Notes: generated from the letters alone by a model not told the origin. A stretch of DNA of 64,000 nt from Oscillospiraceae bacterium (GCA_022800215.1 JAAWPV010000002.1:55191-119190); one strand, 5' to 3'; counted from the stretch's first letter, positions 16,596 through 24,640 are shown. A program made the numbers and translations.

Positions 16596-17269
16596 CAGAC
16601 CACCTCGAACCAGCCGGAAACGACCCCCGTCTGCGCGAAGCCCTCGCTTTGGAGAAGGCCAAGGGCGGGGGCGTTGGTGGAACACACCGTCAGGGTGCAG
16701 GCAGGGGCCTTGCCCAGAGACTCCAAAGCGGCGCGGAGCAGCGCCCGGCCCAGCCCCTGGCGTTGATATTCGGGGGCCACCGCCAGGGTGATGAGCTCCG
16801 GGGTCTTGTCGCTGAGGTCCAGCCCAAAAGCACCCACCGGCTTATCCCCCTGGGAGGCCAGGAAAAAGCGATGGTTCTGCTTCTTTAGGCTGCCGGTCCG
16901 CAGGGTGGCGGCGCCGGGGACGGCGGCATAGGCCTTGTTCACAAGGTCCAGATAGGCGTTCTCCTCCTGGGCCCGCTTGGGGGCGCGGAGGTTCAGCTTC
17001 ACTTCGGCCTTGGCATGGCCCTGGGAGAGGGGGCATTCCATGCGGATATCGTCGTAGACATGGGTGAGCCGCCAGACCCCTATGGGGCCGGGGTTCAAAG
17101 GCTCCCCCTCAGGCAGGGAGGTGGCCCAGACCTGCTTGGCCCCGGCCTTTTTCAGCTTTTCCATGCCCTTGCCCAGGGCCTCGCCCAAGCGCTCCTCCGG
17201 GCAGTCCCGGAGGATAACGTAGCCGATGCCCCGGGTGGGGATCTCTCTTTGGATGACTTCCAGTACCAT
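16595..17269 (-). CDS. GNAT family N-acetyltransferase
   Basis: The 224-residue protein has an N-terminal half of unknown type and a C-terminal GNAT domain: 'ITLAVAPEYQRQGLGRALLRAALE' is the acetyl-CoA loop and 'STNAPALGLLQSEGFAQTG' is the C-terminal block. It heads an apparent operon with the VanX-like dipeptidase and the SGNH hydrolase. The substrate is unknown; the neighbours suggest a cell-wall link but do not prove it. Confidence 0.85.
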   Translation of the reverse strand: MVLEVIQREIPTRGIGYVILRDCPEERLGEALGKGMEKLKKAGAKQVWATSLPEGEPLNPGPIGVWRLTHVYDDIRMECPLSQGHAKAEVKLNLRAPKRAQEENAYLDLVNKAYAAVPGAATLRTGSLKKQNHRFFLASQGDKPVGAFGLDLSDKTPELITLAVAPEYQRQGLGRALLRAALESLGKAPACTLTVCSTNAPALGLLQSEGFAQTGVVSGWFEVV

Positions 17270-17359
17270 GGCTGGGGCCTCCTTCTTTGATGGTATTCCA
17301 TAAGGCAGAGGGACGGCTCTTCTGCCGTGCCGACAGCAAGAACCGCCCCTGCTGTCTTC

Positions 17360-18430
17360 TCAGAGAATAATAAGCTCCTCTTTGGGGGACTTGGTGATGG
17401 ACATACAGCCGCCGTCCAGCATCCGCACGCAGTCCTCGATCCGTACGCCGTACTTGCCGGGGACATAGATGCCCGGCTCGGCGGAGACCATGGCGCCCAC
17501 GGGCATGGGGGTGGTGCCGCGGGAGTTGGCGTTGGGGGCCTCGTGGACCTCAATGCCCAGGCTGTGGCCGTAGCCGTGGCCCATGAGGCCCACATATCCG
17601 GCGTCGTCGATGACCTTCACGGCGGCGTTGTGGATGTCACAGCCCAGCACCCCGGCCTTGGAAACGGCCATGCCCGCCTTCTGGGCGGCCAGGACGGTGT
17701 AGTAAATTTTCTCCTGCTCGGCGCTGACCTGGCCGATGGCCACGGTACGGGTCATGTCGGAGCAGTAGCCCTTGTACACGCAGCCGAAATCCATGGTGAC
17801 AAGGTCGCCCTTCTGGACCTGGCGCATGGAGGGGATGGCGTGGGGCCGGGAGCCGTTGGGGCCGGAGGCCACGATGGGGTTAAAGCTCATGCGCTGGGCG
17901 CCCCGGGCCATCTGCTCGAACACAAGCTGAGCGGCGATCTGGGCCTCGGTCATGCCGGGCTTGATGTAGCTGAGGATGGCGGTGAAGGCCTCGTCGGTGA
18001 TGCGCTGGGCCTCCAGCATGAGGGCAAGCTCCTCCTCGTCCTTGGAGCCGCGAAGGCCCACAATGAGGTCGTTGGCGTAGCAGAGCTCCACGCCCTTCAG
18101 GTTGTCCTTCAGGTAGTTGTACTGGCCCAGGGACATATAGCCGTCTTCGATGCCCAGGGTCTTGATGCCGTGGGCATCAATGAAGGACTGGATGCAGGCG
18201 GCGTAGTTGCGCTGGCCGTCCACGATGATGACCTCGGCGTCCTTGACGGACTCCTGGGCCACCTCAGTGTAGCGGGAGTCGGTGATGAAACAGGCCCCCT
18301 TGGGGGAGACAACGCCGTAAGCCTCGCCGTTGCAGTTGAAGGTGTAAAGCTCACCGGGGCGGCTGGTGACCAGCATAGCGTCAATGTGGAACTCGGGCAG
18401 TTTGGCAACGATTTTCTGGATACGGGACAT
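17360..18430 (-). CDS. Xaa-Pro aminopeptidase/dipeptidase (M24B family)
   Basis: The 356-residue product contains an N-terminal creatinase-like domain (residues 1-125) and a pita-bread metallopeptidase domain. The five metal ligands are visible: D in VTMDFGCVYKG, D in CSDMTRTVA, H in GHGYGHSLGIEVHEAPN, E in SAEPGIYVPG and E in GVRIEDCV. The family removes N-terminal residues before proline in the cytoplasm. It lies 45 bp downstream of the XRE regulator gene on the same strand and may be cotranscribed with it. Confidence 0.95.
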   Translation of the reverse strand: MSRIQKIVAKLPEFHIDAMLVTSRPGELYTFNCNGEAYGVVSPKGACFITDSRYTEVAQESVKDAEVIIVDGQRNYAACIQSFIDAHGIKTLGIEDGYMSLGQYNYLKDNLKGVELCYANDLIVGLRGSKDEEELALMLEAQRITDEAFTAILSYIKPGMTEAQIAAQLVFEQMARGAQRMSFNPIVASGPNGSRPHAIPSMRQVQKGDLVTMDFGCVYKGYCSDMTRTVAIGQVSAEQEKIYYTVLAAQKAGMAVSKAGVLGCDIHNAAVKVIDDAGYVGLMGHGYGHSLGIEVHEAPNANSRGTTPMPVGAMVSAEPGIYVPGKYGVRIEDCVRMLDGGCMSITKSPKEELIIL

Positions 18431-18475
18431 AGTGATACTTCCTTTCCTATATGAAATTTTACGGAGCAGGTGAAG

Positions 18476-18697
18476 TTAATTGGGCTCGTCGGTGCGGCCC
18501 AGGAGATAGTCGGCGGAGACGCCGAAGTAGTCGCAGAGGAGACAGAGCCGGGCAAGGGTGGTAGTTTTTAAGCCCTTTTCCATTTGACTGATTTGGTTGG
18601 TGCTAACATCAATCACATCAGCCAAAACTTTTTGAGAAATATCAGCGTCTCTTCGCAACTTTCGAAGACGGGTAGAGAATTTTTCTTGGTCAAACAT
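18476..18697 (-). CDS. XRE-family helix-turn-helix regulator
   Basis: Started at the ATG at 18697 (MFDQEKFSTRLRKLRRDADI), the product has 73 residues and is almost only a Cro/CI-type HTH: 'SQKVLADVIDVSTNQISQMEKGLKTTTLARLCLLCDYFGVSADYLLGR'. GGGGG lies upstream. The ORF-track start six codons earlier is a TTG without a better ribosome site. The gene is divergent from the small DUF6809-like gene, and the shared control region carries repeats that it could bind. Confidence 0.9.
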   Translation of the reverse strand: MFDQEKFSTRLRKLRRDADISQKVLADVIDVSTNQISQMEKGLKTTTLARLCLLCDYFGVSADYLLGRTDEPN

Positions 18698-18708
18698 TGA
18701 GTACCCCC

Positions 18709-18744
18709 TTGACAATTATACTTAAAGTTGATAAACTATACTTA
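18709..18744. promoter_or_regulatory. Divergent control region with promoter and twin TATACTTA repeats
   Basis: On the plus strand TTGACA (18709-18714) and TAAACT (18732-18737) are 17 bp apart and drive the small gene at 18757. A minus-strand TATAAT (18720-18715) can serve the XRE gene. The octamer TATACTTA occurs at 18717-18724 and 18737-18744, exactly 20 bp apart, with AGTT-GATA-AACT between them. Two helical turns of spacing on one DNA face suits cooperative XRE binding. Confidence 0.55.
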
Positions 18745-18756
18745 GAGGTGATTTTG

Positions 18757-19005
18757 ATGGATGAACTGGAAACACTTTTCTACGCACTCTGGGAGGAATC
18801 GGATCCCAAAACGCCGGAGTACAAAGAAAACAAGGCACGTCAGAATGCTCTTATGGAGCAGGCGATGAAAGCCATGGGCCTGGAATGGGTGGACAACTGG
18901 GACAATGTTTACTATGACTATTTGGAGCTGGTCAGCAAACGGTATTTCCAGGAAGGTCTGCGGTTTGGCCTGAAATTATTGCTCCTGCTTCACGAGGACT
19001 GGTAA
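18757..19005 (+). CDS. Small helical protein, DUF6809-like
   Basis: The ATG at 18757 follows AGAGGTGA and gives 82 residues (MDELETLFYALWEESDPKTP). The protein is acidic and predicted helical, with a C-terminal 'LVSKRYFQEGLRFGLKLLLLLHEDW' that resembles the small DUF6809 family of Firmicutes. No function is known. The 3' end overlaps the convergent endonuclease IV-like gene by 16 bp. Control by the divergent XRE protein is likely from the promoter layout. Confidence 0.7.
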   Translation: MDELETLFYALWEESDPKTPEYKENKARQNALMEQAMKAMGLEWVDNWDNVYYDYLELVSKRYFQEGLRFGLKLLLLLHEDW

Positions 19006-19835
19006 AGCCGTTTCATGGTCAGGGCGTCCTTGGCCTGGGTTCCGGCGCTTTCACAAATGAAGGTAGGCTCCCAGCCCCGGCGGGCGATCTCCGCCATGAG
19101 AGGGGCCGGGTCAGGGCCGAAGCCGCCGTTGTCGTCAAAGGTCCGGTGGCACTTCTCGCCCCCTTTGGGGGTGAACTCGATTTGGGAGAAGTGACTATGG
19201 AAGGTCCTGACCCGCTGGGGGCCAAGGGATTTCTCCATCTCATCCAGCATGGTCTTGCAGGCCTCAGATCCGGTGAGCTCCCCCAGGGAGCGGGCGTAGA
19301 GGTGGCCGAAATCCACGCAGGGGATGAGCCGTTCATCCAACCCGCACAGCTCCAAAACCTCGGCAAGGTCCCCAAGCTGACCGATCTTGCCCATGGTCTC
19401 AGGGCAGAGGGCGATGTGGGCGTAACCCTCGCCCTCCCAGGCTTTCAGGACCTCCTGCATGGAGGCAAGGGCGATGTCCAGGGCCTCCCGGCGGGTGCGC
19501 TTCATGAGGGCGCCGGTATGGACCACGATGCGTCCGGCTCCCATCCAGTCCGCCGCCTGACAGGCGGCGAGGATGTAGCCGGTGGTCTTTTGAAGGGCCT
19601 CGGGGTCGGGGTTTGCCAGATTGATGAAGTAGGGTGCGTGGAGGGAGAGGGTGATATCCGCCTCCCGGGCGGCCTCGCCCAGCTTGCGGGCAGTGGCTTC
19701 CCCCACGTGAACGCCCTTGCCGCACTGGTATTCGTAGCAGTCCAAACCAAGAGACCTCAGCCACTTGGGGGCGTCCACCGAGGATTTGTAGGGGAAATCG
19801 TCGGGATTTCCCGCAGGGCCGAATTTGGCGGGCAT
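18990..19835 (-). CDS. Endonuclease IV-like TIM-barrel protein (AP endonuclease family 2)
   Basis: The ATG at 19835 (MPAKFGPAGNPDDFPYKSS) follows GGAAG and gives 281 residues. Metal ligands of endonuclease IV are recognisable in order: LHAPYFINLANP, IVVHTGA, CPETMGKIGQLGD, CVDFGHLYAR, TFHSHFS, CHRTFDD and FICESAG. Endonuclease IV cuts DNA at abasic sites using three zinc ions. The order and the length fit a DNA-repair role, although paralogous sugar isomerases share the fold. Confidence 0.88.
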   Translation of the reverse strand: MPAKFGPAGNPDDFPYKSSVDAPKWLRSLGLDCYEYQCGKGVHVGEATARKLGEAAREADITLSLHAPYFINLANPDPEALQKTTGYILAACQAADWMGAGRIVVHTGALMKRTRREALDIALASMQEVLKAWEGEGYAHIALCPETMGKIGQLGDLAEVLELCGLDERLIPCVDFGHLYARSLGELTGSEACKTMLDEMEKSLGPQRVRTFHSHFSQIEFTPKGGEKCHRTFDDNGGFGPDPAPLMAEIARRGWEPTFICESAGTQAKDALTMKRLYQSS

Positions 19836-19859
19836 GGCGTTCACTTCCTTTCGGAAAAA

Positions 19860-20366
19860 TCAGCGGTCATGGCGGGCCATGGCGGCCAGGCGGAAAGGGG
19901 TCTCGATGGCGTAGCGCACCCGGCGGCCCGGGTTTTTGCCCCAGGCTATGGGCTTCACCAGCACGGAGGTGATGCCTGCCCGGTTGGCCCCCAAAATATC
20001 GGTGAATATCTGGTCCCCCACCATGATGGCGTTTTCCGCCGGGATGCCGGTCTGCGCCAAGGCTTCCCGGAAGCCTTTTGTCCCCGGCTTGCCCGCATGG
20101 CGGACGTAGGGGACGCCCAGAGCTTCACAGAAATCGGGACAGCGGCGGCTTTTCCGGGAGTTGGACACCACGAAGAGGGTGATACCGTTCTGCTCCAGTT
20201 CCTCCTTCCACCGCCGGAGGGCGGGGGAGGGAAGCGCCTCCTCATAGGGAGTCAGGGTGTTGTCCAGGTCGGCAAGGACCAGGCGGACCCCGGCTTCCTG
20301 TAAGCGTTGGGGGATTAGAAAATAGATACTTTCCACCAGATGGCAGGGCACCAGGGGACAGGCCAA
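19860..20366 (-). CDS. yqeG: YqeG family HAD-IIIA phosphatase
   Basis: HAD motifs are complete: DLDNTLTPYEE (I), VVSNSRKSR (II), the lysine in HAGKPGTKGF (III) and MVGDQIFTDILGANRAG (IV). This matches YqeG/GEP4-like phosphatases. The start is placed at the TTG at 20366 because AGAGGTGATC, a close match to the anti-Shine-Dalgarno sequence, lies just upstream and the family begins shortly before 'LVESIYFLIP'. A GTG at 20375 is the alternative; the ORF-track start adds 32 unlikely residues. About 168 residues. Confidence 0.88.
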   Translation of the reverse strand: MACPLVPCHLVESIYFLIPQRLQEAGVRLVLADLDNTLTPYEEALPSPALRRWKEELEQNGITLFVVSNSRKSRRCPDFCEALGVPYVRHAGKPGTKGFREALAQTGIPAENAIMVGDQIFTDILGANRAGITSVLVKPIAWGKNPGRRVRYAIETPFRLAAMARHDR

Positions 20367-20497
20367 GGGGATCACCTCTTTCCGGCCGGGACGTCTGTTT
20401 TTGCGAAAAGCAACATAAGATAAATGTGATGATATCAGGAAGCAAATACTTCTTCCAAACATTATATCACTTTTAGGGCGGTCAGGACAAGGGGGAA

Positions 20498-21283
20498 ATG
20501 AAAATGGAGTTGATGAAACGTATTATTTTGGCGGTCCCAACCGGGCAGCTTACCGCCGCCGGAGCCTGGGGCCGGCCTTTGGCCCACCTCTGTTACCGGG
20601 TGGGGGAGGGGCCTCATCTTTTCCGGGCCAAAAGTCCGGTGATGCCCCAGGGGGGATTGATGGTCATTGACGGCACCGGTTTTTCCGGCGGCGGCGAGGG
20701 GGAGGCCTTCTGCAACGAGGTGCTGCGGGAGTGCGCCGCCCGGAAATTTACCGGGGTGGTGTGCAGCTTTCCGGGAAGGCCCCAGGGGGCTCTTCTGAGC
20801 ACCGCCGCCCGGCTGGGGGAGCTGTGCCAGAGCCGGGGGCTGGAATGCTTTGTGTCCGAGGGCTGCGGAGGCGCTGCCCCCACGGCCACGGTCATCATCC
20901 CCACCGCCCTTTCGGGAGGCTCCCTCCAGAACCGGCTGGAGGAGGCCCAAAACCGCTATGGCCCCGACCGGGTGGCGGTGTGGGTGGAGCGGTCGGCGGA
21001 GGACTTTTTGCTGCCCTCCCCCACGGGCAGCGGTACGCCCCTCACCATGGAGGAGCTGGAGCGCCGGAGGGAGGAGTATGGCTCCAGCGTGTTTTTCTCC
21101 TCCGAGCTGTGCGCCCATTACTTTACCTATATGGCGGGAGAACAGGGGCATTTTGTCCTCTTCGACGACGCCGGGAGCATCCGCAAAAAGCTGCTGATGG
21201 CCCGGCAGCTTGGCATCACCACCGCCTTTTTGCCCTATGGGGCCACGGCGGAATTGCTGGGGGAGCTGTTGGAACGGCCTTGA
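20498..21283 (+). CDS. Conserved protein of unknown function, TIM-barrel-like pattern
   Basis: The product has about 260 residues; an ATG two codons later (20504) fits the upstream AGGGGGA slightly better. Alternating strands and helices such as 'GLMVIDGTGFSGGG', 'TGVVCSFPGR', 'TATVIIPTALSGG', 'RVAVWVERSAEDF' and 'TAFLPYGATAELLGELL' suggest an alpha/beta barrel of the glycosidase-like type. No catalytic motif can be assigned. There is no signal peptide. Its stop codon overlaps the -35 box of the next gene. Confidence 0.65.
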   Translation: MKMELMKRIILAVPTGQLTAAGAWGRPLAHLCYRVGEGPHLFRAKSPVMPQGGLMVIDGTGFSGGGEGEAFCNEVLRECAARKFTGVVCSFPGRPQGALLSTAARLGELCQSRGLECFVSEGCGGAAPTATVIIPTALSGGSLQNRLEEAQNRYGPDRVAVWVERSAEDFLLPSPTGSGTPLTMEELERRREEYGSSVFFSSELCAHYFTYMAGEQGHFVLFDDAGSIRKKLLMARQLGITTAFLPYGATAELLGELLERP

Positions 21284-21308
21284 CACGGAGGGCGGTTTTT
21301 GCTATACT
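21280..21308 (+). promoter_or_regulatory. Promoter of the nucleotidyltransferase-domain gene
   Basis: Consensus TTGACA, a 17-bp spacer and TATACT. The -35 box overlaps the TGA stop of the preceding gene, so the downstream gene is a separate transcription unit 35 bp later. Confidence 0.8.
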
Positions 21309-21342
21309 CAAGCTCCATTTTACCAAAGAGGGGGAGAACAAG

Positions 21343-22005
21343 ATGCTGAAAGATGCGTACGGTTGGCTGGACGGCTTGATAGGGGAACTTCAGGCCGAAT
21401 TGGGGGAGCGGGTACTGTTTGTAGGGCTCCAGGGCAGCTACCGCAGGGGGGAGGCCACCGAAGAGAGCGACATCGACGTGGTGACCATTCTGGACAAGGT
21501 GGACCTGCCCACGTTGGACGCCTACCGGAGACTGGTCCGCTCTATGCCCCAGGGGGAGCTGGCCTGCGGGTTCCTGTGCGGGCGGGAGGAGCTGCTTCGC
21601 TGGCCCAGGTTCGACCTTTTGCAGATGGTGCTGGACACCCAGCCCCGGCTGGGAAGCTGGGAAGACTTACTGCCCGGGTTTATGGCGGAGGATACCGCTG
21701 AGGCGGTGCGGGTGGGCGCCTCTGGGCTTTACCACGCCGGGGTCCACTGCTGGCTCTATGAGCAGGACCGGGCCGCCGCCCTCCGAGAGCTTGCGAAAAG
21801 CGTTTTCTTCCTCCTGCGGATGGAGGCCTATCAGAAAACAGGCCGCTACTGCATCAACAAAAAGGAGCTGGAGGGCTGCATTTCGGAGGAGGAGCGGCCT
21901 CTGCTGGCGCTTTCCCGGGACCCGGCAGGGGCGACGGCGGACTTGGCACAGGTGGAGAGGCTGTACGCACAGCTTCTTCCATGGAGCGCCGGGCTGATGG
22001 CCTGA
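21343..22005 (+). CDS. Nucleotidyltransferase-domain protein (kanamycin-nucleotidyltransferase-like/MNT)
   Basis: From the ATG at 21343 (MLKDAYGWLDGLIGELQAEL) the product has 220 residues. The motif GSYRRGEATEESDIDVVTI is the GS...DxD metal-binding signature of polymerase-beta-like nucleotidyltransferases. A helical C-terminal region follows ('SVFFLLRMEAYQKTGRYCINKKEL'), as in proteins pairing NTase and substrate-binding helices. No HEPN antitoxin/toxin partner is next to it. The ORF track merges it with an unrelated upstream frame. Confidence 0.85.
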   Translation: MLKDAYGWLDGLIGELQAELGERVLFVGLQGSYRRGEATEESDIDVVTILDKVDLPTLDAYRRLVRSMPQGELACGFLCGREELLRWPRFDLLQMVLDTQPRLGSWEDLLPGFMAEDTAEAVRVGASGLYHAGVHCWLYEQDRAAALRELAKSVFFLLRMEAYQKTGRYCINKKELEGCISEEERPLLALSRDPAGATADLAQVERLYAQLLPWSAGLMA

Positions 22006-22025
22006 GGATACCCGCAGGGAAACGC

Positions 22026-22059
22026 AAAAACCCCGTGGCGCACTGCGTCACGGGGTTTT
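22026..22059. terminator. Terminator between the nucleotidyltransferase gene and rpsU
   Basis: AAAAACCCCGTG pairs with CACGGGGTTTT around a GCGCACTGCGT loop region. Both strands carry T runs, so it serves both convergent genes. Confidence 0.88.
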
Positions 22060-22068
22060 ATTGGTCAC

Positions 22069-22251
22069 TTAATAAAACTTTTTGCGATTCTTGCGGGCGG
22101 CCTCAGACTTCTTGCGGCGCTTGACGCTCGGGCTCTCATAGTGCTCGCGCTTGCGGACCTCGGCCAGGACTCCGGACTTGGCGCAGCTGCGCTTAAAGCG
22201 CTTCAGTGCGTTTTCCAGGGACTCGCCCTCTTTGATGCGGACTTCCGACAT
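22069..22251 (-). CDS. rpsU: Ribosomal protein bS21
   Basis: The 60-residue product is [20 protein letters not shown] followed by the basic tail typical of S21 ('[18 protein letters not shown]'). S21 helps the 30S subunit in initiation. The start at 22251 follows GGAGGGGAAAG; the longer track frame is not supported. Own promoter and terminator. Confidence 0.97.
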   Translation of the reverse strand: MSEVRIKEGESLENALKRFKRSCAKSGVLAEVRKREHYESPSVKRRKKSEAARKNRKKFY

Positions 22252-22327
22252 TGACTTTCCCCTCCCTCCAAAGCGGCAGAACCTGTCCACCGCAAAAGGG
22301 CCACATAGCTATGGCTTTAACAGTAGT

Positions 22328-22356
22328 ATTATATGCGGAAATCCAACGCTTGTCAA
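22328..22356 (-). promoter_or_regulatory. Promoter of rpsU
   Basis: On the minus strand a perfect TTGACA and a perfect TATAAT are 17 bp apart, about 75 bp upstream of rpsU. This is the closest match to consensus in the window, as expected for a ribosomal protein gene. Confidence 0.85.
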
Positions 22357-22414
22357 GGGAGAATTTTTGAAGTTTCCATCGACTTTTGCGGGGGACAAGC
22401 GCTGTCTGCCGGTT

Positions 22415-22954
22415 TCATATCTGTGCAGAAAAAGCCAGGATCTCCGGTGCTCTGTGGGTTGCCGCCTCTTTGCATTCCATCGAGCAGAGGCCGAGGCTTC
22501 CGCAGCATTGGATCTCCAGATGACCGTAAAAATGCTCTATACTGCTAATGATTCGCTCACATTCTTTCATACCAGGGCCTGTCCGCAGTGCGATGGCATA
22601 GCCTTTTTTGCCGGGCTGGATGGACGCATGAGGCTCGTGGGTGTTGCACCAAGGGGTACACCTATCAATAAATGCTTTGAACCGCCCCGGGATATCCGCC
22701 CAATAGGAGGGAGAAACCGAGACGATGATATCCGCCCATTCCAATTCTCCCATCAGCAGGTCCACATCATCATGCTGCACACATGCTGCGGTGGTATGAC
22801 AGGTCCGGCATCCCTTGCAGAATTGAAAGTCATAGTCGTCGATACAAATACATTTCGTGTTGTACCTGCGGGACAGATCATCTCCCACCATGCGTACGAT
22901 CTCCGCGGTGGCCCCGGTTCGGACCGGGCTGCAATTTATGACAAGGGCATTCAT
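22415..22954 (-). CDS. Flavodoxin family (NADPH-dependent FMN reductase-like) protein
   Basis: The 179-residue product starts MNALVINCSPVRTGATAEIV, whose SPVRTGAT is the FMN phosphate loop. CKGCRTCHTTAACVQHDD is the cysteine cluster seen in iron-sulphur-flavoprotein-like reductases, and 'ADIIVSVSPSYWADIPGRFKAFIDR' is the second flavin contact. It is a distant paralogue of the reductase at 14104-14646. The region has lower GC than its neighbours, so transfer is possible. The substrate is unknown. Confidence 0.85.
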   Translation of the reverse strand: MNALVINCSPVRTGATAEIVRMVGDDLSRRYNTKCICIDDYDFQFCKGCRTCHTTAACVQHDDVDLLMGELEWADIIVSVSPSYWADIPGRFKAFIDRCTPWCNTHEPHASIQPGKKGYAIALRTGPGMKECERIISSIEHFYGHLEIQCCGSLGLCSMECKEAATHRAPEILAFSAQI

Positions 22955-23101
22955 AGGGTCATCGCCTCCCGTTGATTTTTAGCATCTTATCACAATGAAA
23001 GCCCGCAGTCAAGGCTGCAAAGCCTTCCCTTTTGGGAAAAAGAAGTATATAATATGGGGCAGAGAATCAGCCCGGTTCGTTGGGGCAATCGGAGGGAGCA
23101 T

Positions 23102-23554
23102 ATGGACAAGTTAGAGATCAGAATGGCAGGAGCGGAGGATCTGGTGCAAATCGTTGCCATGCAGAACGCCGCCTTTCACGGGGAACAGGGTATCCCGGAG
23201 GACAGCGTGGAGAATTTCAGCAAAAAGGAGCCCCTCTGCTGGTGTGCCTTTCTGGGAGAGAAACTGGTGGGGACGGTGGCCGCCTGGCAGGAGGAGGGCC
23301 GGACCCACGTGGGCCGCTTTGTGGTAGACCCCGCCCACCGGGGCCATCACATCGGGAAACGGCTCATCTGCGCCGCCTTTGAGGACCTGTTTGCCGATGG
23401 GGCGGAGGAGCTTTACATGGAAGCCCGGGCCATCACGGTGAAGCTGGTGGAAAGCGTGGGCGGCAAGGTGGTGGGGGAGACGGTGCCCTTTTTCGGGGGG
23501 ACCATCACGCCCATGACCCTGGCCCGGGAGGACTATCGGCGGACGGTGGGATAG
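23102..23554 (+). CDS. GNAT family N-acetyltransferase
   Basis: The ATG at 23102 (MDKLEIRMAGAEDLVQIVAM) follows GGAGG and gives 150 residues. 'RFVVDPAHRGHHIGKRLICAAFE' is the acetyl-CoA binding loop of GNAT enzymes. A TATAAT lies at 23048-23053 with no good -35. Substrate unknown. Confidence 0.88.
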   Translation: MDKLEIRMAGAEDLVQIVAMQNAAFHGEQGIPEDSVENFSKKEPLCWCAFLGEKLVGTVAAWQEEGRTHVGRFVVDPAHRGHHIGKRLICAAFEDLFADGAEELYMEARAITVKLVESVGGKVVGETVPFFGGTITPMTLAREDYRRTVG

Positions 23555-23583
23555 AGCGTCTATTCAGGCGTTTAAGCCCCCGA

Positions 23584-24105
23584 TTAAGCATGGGGTTTCA
23601 GGTGATCCAAGATCCAAAATGTGACTGGCCTGAACACAACGAAAAAAGCATATCCGAGCGCACCGCCGATCACATTCGTGATCAAATCCGTAATATCCGA
23701 GGCCCTGAGACCATCAATGAGCGGCTGCAACAGTTCAATGCCCAAACTCATCAAAAAACAGAAAAATACCGTTCTGCCCAGCTTGGCAGTTCTCCTTTGC
23801 GTCAATGGAAACAGAAAACCAAAAGGCATCGTCATAATAACGTTCAGCACGATCTGCCTTATAAAGTCTCCTCTTCCCTCTAAAACATCTATAAAGGGCA
23901 CCATATTCATAGGGGTGTAGGGATGATTTAGAATATAGGGGAGCTTTACAAGGATCGGCATCAAGGTGAAATAGAGCACAAAAGAAAGATAGATATACAT
24001 CAGTGTATTGACAAGCAGGATATCCCTGCCTTTGTATTTCCACTTCCTGAAGAAGACAAAGACGTATAAAAAGGCCAGCGCTACAAAGTCTATCAAGCAT
24101 TTCAT
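23584..24105 (-). CDS. VanZ family membrane protein
   Basis: The 173-residue product has four to five membrane segments and the VanZ core: 'LPYILNHPYTPMNMVPFID', 'LNVIMTMPFGFLFPL', 'GIELLQPLIDGLRASDITDLITNVIGGALGY'. VanZ-like proteins are linked to low-level teicoplanin or lipoglycopeptide tolerance and to surface chemistry; the reaction is unknown. The gene is visibly AT-richer than the flanking DNA, which suggests horizontal transfer. Confidence 0.88.
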   Translation of the reverse strand: MKCLIDFVALAFLYVFVFFRKWKYKGRDILLVNTLMYIYLSFVLYFTLMPILVKLPYILNHPYTPMNMVPFIDVLEGRGDFIRQIVLNVIMTMPFGFLFPLTQRRTAKLGRTVFFCFLMSLGIELLQPLIDGLRASDITDLITNVIGGALGYAFFVVFRPVTFWILDHLKPHA

Positions 24106-24207
24106 AACGATCCTTCTTTCAAAGCCTGATTTTCTGCGTGTATCCTAACTGTTATTTTAGATGTTCAGCTTACGTGGCTCTCCGGACTGGGACAAGGAAA
24201 ATACATC

Positions 24208-24254
24208 AAGAAGCTCCCTTGCCGCATCATCAGCGGCAGGGGAGCTTCTTTTTT
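24208..24254. terminator. Long hairpin after the leuS-VOC transcription unit
   Basis: AAGAAGCTCCCTTGCCGC and GCGGCAGGGGAGCTTCTT pair at 17 of 18 positions around ATCATCA. It begins three bases past the VOC stop on the minus strand. The T run lies on the plus strand side, so termination of plus-strand read-through is also possible. Confidence 0.75.
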
Positions 24255-24256
24255 GC

Positions 24257-24640
24257 TTACAGCTCGCAGAAAAACTCCAGCTCTTCCCCGGCAGGACCCC
24301 GGCAGAAGGCTACCCGGGCGGGGTGATCTTCCCCTAGCTTCACATCGGTGGGAGCCATGATGAGGGAAAAGCCTGCTCCGGTCACCCTGGCCACATCGCC
24401 GTCCACATCGTCGGTACGGAAAGCGATGTGGGCGAAGGGGCCGGGTTGGGCACTGGAGACGCCGTTGGCGCTCAGCTCCAGAATGGTGTTGCCCAGATCC
24501 AGCATGGCCATCTGCTTCTCTCCCTGTCCCCAGGTCCGAAGCAGAGGAAAGCCCAAAAGGTCACGGTAGAACGTGATGGCGGCCTGAAGGGCCTCTTGGC
24601 TGGCCACTTTCAATGAGACATGATGCAGTCCCTTTAGCAT
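24257..24640 (-). CDS. VOC superfamily (glyoxalase/dioxygenase-like) protein
   Basis: The 127-residue protein is a single vicinal-oxygen-chelate module: start 'MLKGLHHVSLKVASQEALQAAITFYRDLLGFP' and second half 'PFAHIAFRTDDVDGDVARVTGAGF'. Candidate metal ligands are H7 or H8, the H in FAHIAFR and the E in EELEFFCEL. The reaction cannot be named. It lies 49 bp downstream of leuS on the same strand and is probably cotranscribed. Confidence 0.85.
   Translation of the reverse strand: MLKGLHHVSLKVASQEALQAAITFYRDLLGFPLLRTWGQGEKQMAMLDLGNTILELSANGVSSAQPGPFAHIAFRTDDVDGDVARVTGAGFSLIMAPTDVKLGEDHPARVAFCRGPAGEELEFFCEL

Noticed and set aside
15114-16766. 550-aa plus-strand ORF
   Set aside because: Antisense to the SGNH, VanX-like and GNAT genes, Gly/Val-rich composition without motifs. 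A GC-driven shadow frame.
17300-17350. Stem-loops GGCAGA/TCTGCC and GACAGCA/TGCTGTC between the GNAT and M24 peptidase genes
   Set aside because: Short imperfect stems with large loops and no T run; not strong enough to call terminators.
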